Assembly: GCF_020781975.1 (NCBI RefSeq)
Contig: NZ_JAJGNI010000003.1
Span: forward strand, 1 to 64,000
Origin: Microbacterium schleiferi
Lineage (GTDB): Bacteria > Actinomycetota > Actinomycetes > Actinomycetales > Microbacteriaceae
Reading direction: 5' to 3'
DNA length: 64,000 nucleotides
The notes under the pieces are model-generated. The model was not told the DNA's origin, ran no database searches, and saw only the letters and a list, made by a program, of their open reading frames with translations. Shown one piece after another: positions 43,665 to 55,022 of this stretch (position 1 is its first letter; every line of letters begins with the position of its first letter). Both the position numbers and the translations under genes were made by a program.

Positions 43665-45662
43665 CTAGTCCGGGGGTCTCACCACTTCCCAGAGGATGAT
43701 GTCTGTTGACGCGACCGGAAGACTGTTCAATTTGACGAGGCAGCGCTGGTCCAGATCCGCTGCGGAGTCAGACGCGACATACTGAACATTCTCCTGCGCG
43801 AACTCCGAGCATGCATCGAAAGTGACTTGGATCTGGTCCGGATACGGATTGGTAATAACAGGTGCGCCGGGGCCGGGTACCCATGACACGCCCGCGAGTC
43901 GGTCCCACTCGAATGCGTAAGTCGATGTGGGATCGATCTGTTCCCACATCTCAGGGTTGGGTGCCCCCTGGAAACCGTTGTATGCCGTGACGCCGCTTTC
44001 GAGCACCAGGGCAGTGGTTAGCCGATCTCCGACGGCCACCCATGTTCCAGGATGTTGGTCGTTGATTTGTATGATCGCTTGGGCGGGCGCGGTGTCACGC
44101 AGATCGAACACGCCACGGTACAGCGGATTCACACCGAAAGAACCGATCAGTCCGACCGCTGCGAGTGCGGCCATCGCGGCAATCGGCCACGCGCGACCGA
44201 CTGCGAGTATGGCAAGAGCAGACACGATCGTGATGAACCACCATGGCCCCGAGAGCTGCAGCAGATCCGGTGCATACACCGCAAGGCCGCCCGCTATCGC
44301 GGCCTGACTGGCGATGAATGCAACTGCGCCGAGAGCCGCAACGAGCCATCCGGGGCGGTTCGTCCGCGAGAGCATTCCCAGCAACAAGATCACGACGACG
44401 AACGACCCGAAGCCCAAACCGATGCGCGCACGCACCGGCGTCGAGCGGTCCAGGAGCAGGAGGTGCGCGACACCATCCCAGCCGGGTATCGCTATATATG
44501 CGAGGAGCACGATTCCACCCACTACCGCGAGCAGAAGCGGCCACACGTCGGCTCGGCGCGACCGCCACGCTTTCACGACAACCCAAACGATCACGGGAAG
44601 AAGGAACACCGCGGGCAGGAAGAACGTCGCTGACTCGGATGCGTTTCCGTCGAGGAATCGGCCTGCATTTCGCAGCGAACCTATGAAACCCGATCCGAAG
44701 AGTGCCGCGATTGACTGCAAAGACGCGCCCAGCCCGGTCGGAACCAAGCGCTCTCCGGGATAGGCAGTAGACAGAAAGGCGGTTACCGTGCTCCACCGCG
44801 TGATGAGCCAGACAATGAGGATCATTCCAGCTACGACCCCGCCCACTAGCAACGGCACTAGCCTCATGATCACGGTGGGCCACCGGAGGCCGGGCGCAGC
44901 CGCGATCACCATTCCGATTGCTGTCAGCGCCGTAATGATGACGACGGGAATGATGAAGGGGACGTAGATGCCCATCGCCATCACCACCGTCAGATACATG
45001 ATGACCGATGCCCAGATCCAGCGATGCCACGATCGTGAGGTGCGCAGTGACCATCTCACCGCGGCGAGGGTGGCAAACCCCCAGGCGAGTGGCCACAGCG
45101 TGGTCTGCAAGAACCACCACTGCAGGAACGGGCTTGCGGAGACGGCTACGGCACTGAGAGCGGCAAGGAGAGGCCGGCGCGGCATCTCCACGATGACGAA
45201 GGTGTAGGTGGCAATGGCAACACCGAGTAGTGGGAGCCACCACTTCCACGCTTGCGCGTGATCGACGTCAAAGAACTGAAAGCCCCAGAGGTGGGGGCGA
45301 AAGACGGCGCTCCAGTCAATCCGGGGGAGATCCTGGGGGATCGTCGCATCCATCCCCCCTGGGAAGGTGCCGTTGATAACGGGCAGCCCCTGTTGCACCT
45401 GGGCGATCGCCCAGACCGTCTGTACATTCCATTCATCGGTTCGGATGAGGTTCGGTGTGCCGAAGAGGAGCGCGGGGTCGGAGCCGGCGTACATCATTGC
45501 GAAGAACGCGCCGGACGATGTGCCGTTGATCGCTGTCGTTACGAGGACCGCGAAGATCACGCAGAACAGTGCGGCGCCGCTTCCGACCACCCGGGCCCGA
45601 GGCAGATCCTCGTCGGTGAGGGCGGTGAATCTCGTCCACCATTCGTACAGTTGTTTTGGCAC
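43665..45662 (-). CDS. Large multi-pass membrane protein, GT-C-like
   Basis: 665 residues, function not recognised with certainty. About 12-13 membrane segments span residues 30-530; the first external loop (about 55-135) contains LIRTDEWNVQTVWAIAQ, and the C-terminal 130 residues are extracytoplasmic. This resembles lipid-linked-sugar-using (GT-C) transferases or YfhO-like proteins near wall polysaccharide genes. GTG 45662, five nt after the rmlCD stop, is the chosen start; the next upstream option is a TTG inside rmlCD. Last gene of the rmlB-rmlCD minus-strand operon. Confidence 0.72.
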   Translation of the reverse strand: MPKQLYEWWTRFTALTDEDLPRARVVGSGAALFCVIFAVLVTTAINGTSSGAFFAMMYAGSDPALLFGTPNLIRTDEWNVQTVWAIAQVQQGLPVINGTFPGGMDATIPQDLPRIDWSAVFRPHLWGFQFFDVDHAQAWKWWLPLLGVAIATYTFVIVEMPRRPLLAALSAVAVSASPFLQWWFLQTTLWPLAWGFATLAAVRWSLRTSRSWHRWIWASVIMYLTVVMAMGIYVPFIIPVVIITALTAIGMVIAAAPGLRWPTVIMRLVPLLVGGVVAGMILIVWLITRWSTVTAFLSTAYPGERLVPTGLGASLQSIAALFGSGFIGSLRNAGRFLDGNASESATFFLPAVFLLPVIVWVVVKAWRSRRADVWPLLLAVVGGIVLLAYIAIPGWDGVAHLLLLDRSTPVRARIGLGFGSFVVVILLLGMLSRTNRPGWLVAALGAVAFIASQAAIAGGLAVYAPDLLQLSGPWWFITIVSALAILAVGRAWPIAAMAALAAVGLIGSFGVNPLYRGVFDLRDTAPAQAIIQINDQHPGTWVAVGDRLTTALVLESGVTAYNGFQGAPNPEMWEQIDPTSTYAFEWDRLAGVSWVPGPGAPVITNPYPDQIQVTFDACSEFAQENVQYVASDSAADLDQRCLVKLNSLPVASTDIILWEVVRPPD

Positions 45663-45667
45663 TCCGT

Positions 45668-47082
45668 TCAACTCTCGCCTGCCAGGTAGCGCCAAAGCGA
45701 CTCATTCCAGTTCGCAGGTGAGTACCCGGAGTCTCGGATCTTGGCGAGGTCCAGGGTGCTGTTGCGCGGTCGGGGAGCGACCGGGGCAGTTGACGACGCG
45801 AAGTACTCATCAGTCGATATGCCGGTGATACGAGCAGAGTCGTGGCCGGTTACTTCAAAGATCTGCGCAGCGATCTCGGCCCATGTGCTCGGTTGCCCTG
45901 AGCCGGTGAGGTTGTATGTACCAGACACCGCGTCGGTATCCAAAAGGTGGCGGATTCCTGCCGCGAGATCGGCGGTAAAGGTGAGTCGCCCGATCTGGTC
46001 GTTGACGACGCGGGGGTTGATGCCGCGCTGGGCGAGGGATGCCATGGTGCGGACGAAGTTGTGGCCGTCGCCGATGACCCAGCTGGTGCGGATGATGTAG
46101 TGGTGGGGCACGGTAGCGACGATGGCGTCGCCGGCGGCTTTGGTTTGTCCGTAGACGCCGAGCGGGCTGAACGGGTCGGCCTCGGTGTAGGGGGTGGGGG
46201 AGGTGCCGTCGAAGACGTAGTCGCTGGAGATGTGGACGAGGGTGATGCCGTTCTCGGTCGCGATGCGCGCCAACGCGGTGACGGCGGTGACGTTCGAGGC
46301 CCAGGCGTCGCGGCGCCCGTCGGGGGTTTCAGCGGTGTCGACGGCGGTGTAGGCGGCGGCGTTGATGATGGTGCCGTAGTCCCGCCACCGTCGCGCGGTC
46401 GCGAGGTCGGGGCTGGTCAGGTCGAGGTCGTCTCGGGTCGCATACTCGACGTGCGCGGCATCCCCGAACTGCGCGCGCAGGGCGCGGCCGAGTTGCCCGT
46501 TCGCTCCGGTGACGAGGATCTTCCGCGGCCCGATCGGGGTGACATCAGCCAGGCGTGGGTGCTTCAGGTCTTTCTCGCTGATCTGCACCTGGTCAAGCGG
46601 GATCGGCCAGTCGATGCCGGCGGTTTCATCGGCGAGGTTCAGGAAGCTGTACTCGGCGGTGGGGGACCAGTGGTCGTTGACGAGGTAGGTGTACGCGGTG
46701 TCGGGTTCGAGGGTTTGGTAGGAGTTCCCGACCCCGCGGGGCACGAAGATCGCCCGCGACGGGTCGAGCTCGGTCGTGAACACCTGCCCGAACGTGGGGC
46801 CTTCCCGCAGGTCGACCCACGCGCCGAAGATCCGTCCGGTCGCGACCGAGACCCACTTGTCCCACGGTTCGGCGTGGATGCCGCGGGTGGTGCCGACAGC
46901 ATCGTTGAACGAGATGTTGTTCTGCACCGGCCCGAAATCGGGTAGGCCCAGGCCGGTCATCTTCTCGCGTTGCCAGTTCTCTTTGAACCAGCCCCGCGCA
47001 TCCCCGTGCACCGGCAGATCGAACACCACCAGCCCCGGGATGCCGGTTTCGGTCACCGAGAGCGGTTTACCGTACTCCGTCA

Positions 47083-47083
<1 letters not shown>
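45668..47083 (-). CDS. rmlCD: Fused dTDP-4-dehydrorhamnose 3,5-epimerase / reductase
   Basis: Performs the last two steps to dTDP-L-rhamnose. 471 residues. RmlC cupin domain (about 1-185): ENWQREKM, VQNNISFND, GIHAEPWDKWV (catalytic His) and VPRGVGNSYQTLEPDT. RmlD SDR domain (about 190-471): ILVTGANGQLGRALR (NADPH), VHISSDYVFDG and the YGQTKAAGD Tyr-x-x-x-Lys pair. ATG 47083 overlaps the rmlB stop (TGATG). The fusion is seen in other actinobacteria. The first 330 bp at the 3' end differ in base composition from the rest, a possible recombination mark. Confidence 0.92.
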
Positions 47084-49029
<1,946 letters not shown>

Positions 49030-49088
49030 GATCGCCGCTTGATGATTCGGGTGTCGGAGATTCCGGGCCCGTCACGAACGGTGGTCAG

Positions 49089-51014
49089 GTGACGCAACCT
49101 CAGATCTTCCCTACAAGTGGACGACGCCTGCTTGTCTATGTCATTTGGGACAGGCGCGGAGGCGTCGAGGAATTCGTACTCTTCACGCTCGCGGGGCTGA
49201 GAATACATTCCGACCGCATCCTGGTCGTCGTCAACGGCAGCTTGGACGACGGCGGGCGCGCTGCGCTGGAAGAGGTCTGCGACGAGATACTTGTGCGTCC
49301 AAATGTCGGCTTCGACATCTGGGCACACAAGCACGCGATTGACCACCTCGGCGAAGCCATCAACGAGTATGACGAAGTCGTCTTCGCGAACGACACGTGG
49401 TACGGACCAGTGCGCCCGTTCGGCCCCGTCTTTGAACGTATGGATGCGCAGCCAATCGACTTCTGGGGGATGACCGATCACGCGCGCGAAGAGCCGAATC
49501 CGTTCACCCGGAAGGGAGTGATGCACTACCACCTGCAGTCGTTCTGGATCGCGGTGCGACGGCGCATGCTGGAGTCATCACAATGGCGAGACTACTGGCG
49601 CGACCTTCCGAGCATGCCGGGCTACTTCGATGCCGTCCTCAAACATGAAATCGTGTTCACCCACGCCTTCGAAAGCGAGGGGTTCACCCACGGGGTGGCG
49701 TTCCCCAGCGAGGACTATCCGACAGATCACCCAGCGTTGTTCAACGCGGATCTGCTTCTTGACGCCGGTTGCCCGCTGATCAAGCGGCGACCATTCTTTC
49801 ACTACCCGCCATTCCTTGACCGGCATGCCGTCATCGGCCGGGATCTGCTCAATAGGGTCGCGCAGTACGGCTACCCAGTGGAGAACATCCTGGCGAACCT
49901 TGCGAGGAATGTCGCACCACGGACGCTAAACGCGGATCTGGCCATGCTGGAAATCCTGCCGGACGTGCCACGCCCGGGAGGGGGGAGGCAGCGCATAATC
50001 GTCGCAGCCCACATTTCCGATGCATCAGCGGCGGGTGCCCTTCTCCAGAGGGTGTCGGCCATCGCTGAGCCTTTCGAGCTGATTGTGACGGTCGCGTCGT
50101 CCACCGACCAAGGTTCGGTGCATGAGGCGCTACAAGATCTGAATGATCCGCGGATGAGGTCCGCAGAGGTCCGCGTGCTTCCTGCCAACGATGGACGCGA
50201 CATCGCTGCGTTGTTTGTCGGCCTCGTTGATGTGCTGGCGCGAGAGGATGTGGATCTCATCGTGCGTGTCCACACGATGAAGATGGGAACCTCGGCGAAG
50301 AACGCGCGGCGGTACTTTCAGAGCCAACAGATCGACAACATCATCGACTCACCTGGTTACTTCTCCAACCTCCTCGCCCTCTTCGAGTCTGAACCGGGCC
50401 TCGGCGTCGTCTTTCCGCCAACCGTGCACATCGGCTACGCACCGCTCGGTCGGGGATGGTCGGTATATGGCCCCGCAGCCGAGCGGCTGTGCAAGCAGTT
50501 GCGCGTCCGCGTACCTCTCGATGGGGTATCCCCGTTGGCGCCCCTGGGAGGAATGATGGTCTTCCGCCCTCGCGCGATGCGAGCGCTCACCGCGCACAAG
50601 TGGGCCTACGACGACTATCGACGCGAAGGCGCCCCTGGCGGAGCCGATCTTGCTCGTACGCAGGAACGGATCATCGCAAACGTCGCGGGCGAGTCCGGGT
50701 TTCACTGCCGTACGGTCATGACGGAGAGACACGCGGCGCTTAGTCACATCTCGCTCGAGTACACGTTCGACCAATTGGCCTCGACGACACCCGGCTATCC
50801 CGTGGAGCAGATTCAGTTTCTCCACCGCGCGGGATGGATGAGCGCGGCTGGCCCGGGGAGCTTCGCGCGGATGTACCTTCGCTTCAAATACCCGAGGCTG
50901 GCCCGTCGCACCGATCCCGCGCTCGACCTTCTCAGGCGGGTGCTCGTCAAGGTCAAAGCACTGCGTCGCCCTCCTCGTCGGAGTCCCTCACGAGCAGAAG
51001 GAGGAAAGCTGTGA
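49089..51014 (+). CDS. Rhamnan synthesis protein F (RgpF) family glycosyltransferase
   Basis: 641 residues. RgpF-like proteins add rhamnose in rhamnose-glucose polysaccharide synthesis. The N-terminal half contains LLVYVIWDRRGGVEE, RPNVGFDIWAHKHAID and DEVVFANDTWYGPV; a middle HYPPFLDRHAVIGRD links to a second half with NDGRDIAALF, FPPTVHIGYAPLGRGW and APLGGMMVFRPRAM. The C-terminus is strongly basic. Starts with GTG 49089. Its stop overlaps the next RgpF gene (GTGA). Substrate dTDP-L-rhamnose is inferred from family and from rmlABCD next door. Confidence 0.85.
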   Translation: MTQPQIFPTSGRRLLVYVIWDRRGGVEEFVLFTLAGLRIHSDRILVVVNGSLDDGGRAALEEVCDEILVRPNVGFDIWAHKHAIDHLGEAINEYDEVVFANDTWYGPVRPFGPVFERMDAQPIDFWGMTDHAREEPNPFTRKGVMHYHLQSFWIAVRRRMLESSQWRDYWRDLPSMPGYFDAVLKHEIVFTHAFESEGFTHGVAFPSEDYPTDHPALFNADLLLDAGCPLIKRRPFFHYPPFLDRHAVIGRDLLNRVAQYGYPVENILANLARNVAPRTLNADLAMLEILPDVPRPGGGRQRIIVAAHISDASAAGALLQRVSAIAEPFELIVTVASSTDQGSVHEALQDLNDPRMRSAEVRVLPANDGRDIAALFVGLVDVLAREDVDLIVRVHTMKMGTSAKNARRYFQSQQIDNIIDSPGYFSNLLALFESEPGLGVVFPPTVHIGYAPLGRGWSVYGPAAERLCKQLRVRVPLDGVSPLAPLGGMMVFRPRAMRALTAHKWAYDDYRREGAPGGADLARTQERIIANVAGESGFHCRTVMTERHAALSHISLEYTFDQLASTTPGYPVEQIQFLHRAGWMSAAGPGSFARMYLRFKYPRLARRTDPALDLLRRVLVKVKALRRPPRRSPSRAEGGKL

Positions 51015-52873
51015 GTTCTGAGCGTCTGTCGCCGTCCGCCCCGGCTGTGCACCGCGCGCTCGTTTTCGCGATAACCGACCGACGCGGCGATATAGACGAA
51101 GCCACGGTATATGCCCTGGTGGCTCTGCGCGCCGAGGTGGACTCGATCGCGGTGGTAGGCGGGCTTAGTCCCGAGGGTCTCGAGCGCGCGGAGCAGATCG
51201 CAGATGACGTGTACTCGTTCGGGGTTCCGGGGGAAGTCGGTGCGACGGTGGCATGGAGCGCAGCGGCGGATCGGCTTGACTTCGGCAGGTTCGATGAGGT
51301 GATCTTCACGGGTGACCAATGGCTCGGCCCTGTGGGTCCATTCCCTGCGCTGCTCGACCGGATGACGAGAAGCGAGGCCGCGCTATGGTCGATGACCGAC
51401 CGCAGCCATGACAACGGCGATGGCCAAGCGGCCGTAGTGCCTTCGCCGGAGTGGATCGTCGTGCGCCCGCTCCGGCTCCCGTGGCGGATGTGGGCGGACT
51501 TCCTCTCTCAAAAGCGGGCTTGGACCGAACTCGGCGAGGCGATTGCCGGCTGGCTTAGCGATCTCGCACTCACCTGGGAGGCAGCGTTTCCTGGGGCGCG
51601 CTACAACAGCACCGACCCCGCCTTCTTCCGCGCAGTTGATCTGGTGAACGGAGGCTGCCCGATCGTTGTACGACGGATCTTCACAAGTTTCCCTCCGTTT
51701 CTCGACAAACACGCTGTCATCGGCCGCGACGTGTGGGAGGCGATGATCGCTCGGGGATACCCGGGGAAAATCGCGCTCTCGTCTCTGGCTCGCAGTGTGG
51801 CCCCCAAAGATTTGCATGCGAACCTTGGGCTGCATTCGACGCTGTTCCATGACGGACTCATCTACGACGAGGGTCGCCCTTTTCGCGTGGTCGTGATCGC
51901 CCACATTTTCTACCCGGACATGACCGACGAGATTCTCGACCTCGCGGAGCGGTTACCAGGCGAATGCACGCTCGTCGTGACAACTCCCGATCGCGCGCGC
52001 GCGGAAGAAATCGAACGAACGGTCTCTCTGCGATGGCCCCGCGATCGCATCGATGTCCGTGTGGTGGAGTCGAACAACGGTCGAGACCAAAGTGCTTTCC
52101 TCATCGGATGCCGTGACATCCTGCTGTCGGGAGAGTTCGACATCGTTGTCAAACTCCACTCGAAGAAGACGCCGCAGGACGGCTTCAACGTCGGACGCCA
52201 TTTCAAACAGCAGCAGTTCCTCAACCTCCTGGCCAGCGAGGGTTATGCCGCTAATGTGCTCGGGCTGTTCCAGCGTGAGCCCGGTCTCGGTCTTGCGTTT
52301 CCGCCGACAATCCACTTCGGCTACCCCACGCTCGGGCGCGGATGGTGGTCGAACAAGCCAGGATACGAACGACTGAGTCGAGAACTGGGAATTCGAGTCC
52401 CCGTCGACGAGATCACGCCTCTCGCTCCGTACGGCTCGATGTTCTTCGCCCGCCCCGAGGCATTGCGACTCCTGGTTGAGCACAACTGGAATTATCAGGA
52501 CTTCGGTGGCGCCGAGGCGTATCGGGATGGTGGCCTCGCACACGTGCTGGAGCGTGTTCCGGTCTATGCGGCGGCGGAACTCGGATATCACTCGCGCACG
52601 ATCGCTACTCCCGAATACATGGCTGTGAGCCATACATCGTTGGAGTTCAACCTCGACCAGATGTCTGCGACCATCCCCGGTGACGTTCTCAACCAGATCC
52701 GCCTCGTCAAGGGCATGGGGTTTACGGGCACCGGGACGATCGTTGATTTCGCTCGGATGTACGTGAGTCTGAATCATCCTCACCGGAATCGGACATTTGC
52801 GCGAGCTGTGGATAGTCTCAAGAGATGGCGCCAAGCCCTCCGGCGCATCAACCCGTGGGCGGGGGCTACTTAG
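51011..52873 (+). CDS. Second RgpF-family protein, diverged N-terminal half
   Basis: 620 residues, paralogue of the preceding gene with the same order of blocks: FAITDRRGDIDEATVY, FPPFLDKHAVIGRDVW, NNGRDQSAFLIG, FPPTIHFGYPTLGRGWW and APYGSMFFARPEA. The N-terminal counterpart of GFDIWAHK is not conserved (reads VGATVAWSAA), so that half may be inactive or bind another donor. GTG 51011 with GAAGGAGGAAA upstream overlaps the previous stop; the longer open frame back to 50834 runs inside the first paralogue. The pair may act together on one polymer. Confidence 0.83.
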   Translation: MSSERLSPSAPAVHRALVFAITDRRGDIDEATVYALVALRAEVDSIAVVGGLSPEGLERAEQIADDVYSFGVPGEVGATVAWSAAADRLDFGRFDEVIFTGDQWLGPVGPFPALLDRMTRSEAALWSMTDRSHDNGDGQAAVVPSPEWIVVRPLRLPWRMWADFLSQKRAWTELGEAIAGWLSDLALTWEAAFPGARYNSTDPAFFRAVDLVNGGCPIVVRRIFTSFPPFLDKHAVIGRDVWEAMIARGYPGKIALSSLARSVAPKDLHANLGLHSTLFHDGLIYDEGRPFRVVVIAHIFYPDMTDEILDLAERLPGECTLVVTTPDRARAEEIERTVSLRWPRDRIDVRVVESNNGRDQSAFLIGCRDILLSGEFDIVVKLHSKKTPQDGFNVGRHFKQQQFLNLLASEGYAANVLGLFQREPGLGLAFPPTIHFGYPTLGRGWWSNKPGYERLSRELGIRVPVDEITPLAPYGSMFFARPEALRLLVEHNWNYQDFGGAEAYRDGGLAHVLERVPVYAAAELGYHSRTIATPEYMAVSHTSLEFNLDQMSATIPGDVLNQIRLVKGMGFTGTGTIVDFARMYVSLNHPHRNRTFARAVDSLKRWRQALRRINPWAGAT

Positions 52874-52890
52874 GAGCGGGTTTTTCCATC

Positions 52891-54081
52891 GTGAAGATCG
52901 TGATGACGATGATGGTCCGTGACGAAGCGGACATCATCGAGGCGGTGCTCGAGCATCACCGAAGGCAAGGTGTCGACCACATCCTGGTCACCGACAACGG
53001 TTCGGTCGACGGAACGCGAGAGGCGCTCGAACGATTCGCGCAGAGTGGGTTCGTCACAGTCTGGGATGATCCCGTTCACCGAAAGCAGCAGTCCGAAACC
53101 GTAACCAGGATGGCGCGTCTCGCGGCGACGGAGTACGGGGCCGACTGGGTTATCAACGCCGATGCCGACGAATTTTTCGTCGCGGCGGACGAGGCGAGCA
53201 CTCTTCGCGACGAGCTCCGCCGCATTGACGAGGCTGTGCAGTATGTGACGGTGCAGGTCGTGAACCTGACAGGCGCGCCTGCCGTCGATGGAACGGGACT
53301 GCAACGCCTGATCTACCGCGACCGGCGGAGTGCTCAGCGGCTCGTATCTGCAGGCATCCCGTTTCATCCGACGGGGGACGCGATTCATCGGGGGCACGCC
53401 GAGGTGTCTGTCAGCCAGGGCAATCACTTCGTCTCTGCTCCCAACTGGGGCGATCCGGTCCCCGAACCTCGTATCGAAGTGCTCCACCTGCCGTGGCGAT
53501 CGTGGGCGCAATACGAGCGAAAGGTTCGCAACACCGGAGAGTCCTACCGGGCGAACCCCGACCTGGAACCCAGCCCGAGGCACCACGGGATGCAGGACTT
53601 CCGTCGTTTGGAGCAGGGACGCCTTGAAGAGACATACGTCGCAAAGCACCCCCTTCCCGACGAGATCGCCGAACTCGCGTACGTCGGCGAGTTGGTGGAG
53701 GATCGCCGGCTCGCTCACCTTGCTGAGCAAACCCCGGAACTCGTCGTTCGCGACCTTCTGTATGTCTCCGACCGCCAGGCTCAGCTTGCACGGGACGGAC
53801 GTAGGTTCACAGCGATCGAGGCAGAGTACGAGCGTCGTCTTCAGGATCTCAGGGACTCGCTGGAGTCCGTGCACGGGTCACTTCACGTAGCGATGTTGGC
53901 GGTTGCCGAGGGGAAGACGCACATCGACCAGCGGGATGAGCAGATCGCTGACCTTCGCAGACAGCTCGATGCAGCGCATCGTCGATTCGCCGTACGCCTC
54001 GCAAATCGTCTCAGCAAGTACCTCGCGCCGGTGCGCGGGGCTGGGCGCGGGCGAGACGCAATCGGCAGACAGGCGGACTAA
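52891..54081 (+). CDS. Family 2 glycosyltransferase with C-terminal coiled coil
   Basis: 396 residues. GT2-like domain (about 1-240): KIVMTMMVRDEADIIEAVLEHH, VTDNGSVDGTRE, INADADEFFVA with the DxD, as in the DUF616/GT92-like hypothetical glycosyltransferases of wall clusters. Residues about 290-385 are heptad-rich (EAEYERRLQDLRDSLES, RDEQIADLRRQLDAAHRR), predicting a coiled coil that could dock the enzyme to partners. GTG 52891 lies 18 nt after the RgpF stop. Confidence 0.8.
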   Translation: MKIVMTMMVRDEADIIEAVLEHHRRQGVDHILVTDNGSVDGTREALERFAQSGFVTVWDDPVHRKQQSETVTRMARLAATEYGADWVINADADEFFVAADEASTLRDELRRIDEAVQYVTVQVVNLTGAPAVDGTGLQRLIYRDRRSAQRLVSAGIPFHPTGDAIHRGHAEVSVSQGNHFVSAPNWGDPVPEPRIEVLHLPWRSWAQYERKVRNTGESYRANPDLEPSPRHHGMQDFRRLEQGRLEETYVAKHPLPDEIAELAYVGELVEDRRLAHLAEQTPELVVRDLLYVSDRQAQLARDGRRFTAIEAEYERRLQDLRDSLESVHGSLHVAMLAVAEGKTHIDQRDEQIADLRRQLDAAHRRFAVRLANRLSKYLAPVRGAGRGRDAIGRQAD

Positions 54082-54084
54082 GCT
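54079..54084 (+). promoter_or_regulatory. Leaderless-type -10 box (TAAGCT) for wzm
   Basis: TAAGCT, then AACCGG, then GTG 54091. The TAA is also the stop codon of the preceding glycosyltransferase gene. Confidence 0.45.
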
Positions 54085-54090
54085 AACCGG

Positions 54091-55011
54091 GTGAGTGAGA
54101 GCGAAGGTGGCGTCTCCGCGGAGCGCTTCGCACGATTGGCCGAAGCTCCGTTGACAGTAGTCGGCGCGCCCGCGATGTCGGGTGCCCGTTCATTCGTGAC
54201 ACCGGTCCGTGACCTGTTCGGTCATCGGGAGCTGCTTGGCCTTCTAGTCAGGCGCGACCTCAAAGCCAAGTACAAGGATTCGGCCCTCGGTTTCCTGTGG
54301 TCTCTCGCGCGTCCCCTGATGCAGTTGGCGATCTACTACATCGTCCTCGGTCAGTTCTTACAAGCTGCGAGGGGAATCCCCGATTTCGCGATCTACATCT
54401 TCACCGGACTGACGATCATGGGTCTCTTCTCGGAGACGTTAGTGGGTGCAACAGGAGCTGTCATCGCAAACGCGGCGCTCGTGAAGAAGGTCTATGTCCC
54501 GCGCGAGCTGTTTCCGCTTGCGTCGGTGGGGTCCGCGCTATTCAACTTCTCTATCCAGCTCGGGATTCTGGTTGTTGCGACGGTCGTGTCCGGGAGCTTT
54601 CCGTGGCACGCGGAGCTGCTTTATGCGATTCCTTCGGTGCTGATCGTGCTGATCTACGCGCTGGGGTTCGGACTTTTTCTTGCGGCCGCGAACGTCTACC
54701 TTCGTGACGTTCAGTACCTCGTCGAGGTAGCGATGATGGTGCTGTTCTGGGCTAGCCCGGTGGTCTACTCGTGGCAGATGGTCAGCGAGCGCGTGACGAA
54801 CTCGCTGGTCCTCGAGCTTTACACGAACAACCCCCTCACGCTCGCAGTTATCGGCTTTCAGCGTGCGTTCTGGATCGAGTCCGACTCCGTCGCACAGCCC
54901 GCCGATCTGCTGCTCAGGATGACGATCGCCATCGGGGTTGGACTGGTCATTCTCATCGGCAGCCACCGAATCTTCCTTCGCCTGCAGGGCGATTTCGCAC
55001 AGGAACTGTAG
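54091..55011 (+). CDS. wzm: Polysaccharide ABC exporter permease
   Basis: 306 residues, ABC-2 type (Wzm/TagG). N-terminal cytoplasmic region with LLVRRDLKAKYKDSALGFLWSLARPLMQL (the family's membrane-entry signature) and about six membrane segments. Together with the ATPase encoded 11 nt downstream it exports a completed undecaprenyl-linked polymer. GTG 54091 is supported by the TANNNT box. Teichoic-acid export is the alternative, but no teichoic genes are near. Confidence 0.92.
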   Translation: MSESEGGVSAERFARLAEAPLTVVGAPAMSGARSFVTPVRDLFGHRELLGLLVRRDLKAKYKDSALGFLWSLARPLMQLAIYYIVLGQFLQAARGIPDFAIYIFTGLTIMGLFSETLVGATGAVIANAALVKKVYVPRELFPLASVGSALFNFSIQLGILVVATVVSGSFPWHAELLYAIPSVLIVLIYALGFGLFLAAANVYLRDVQYLVEVAMMVLFWASPVVYSWQMVSERVTNSLVLELYTNNPLTLAVIGFQRAFWIESDSVAQPADLLLRMTIAIGVGLVILIGSHRIFLRLQGDFAQEL

Positions 55012-55022
55012 GTCGAACCGTG

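Noticed and set aside
50834..51010. Extended start for the second RgpF gene inside the first
   Set aside because: GTG 51011 has a strong ribosome site and a 4-nt overlap with the previous stop; the extension is an out-of-frame copy of the previous gene.
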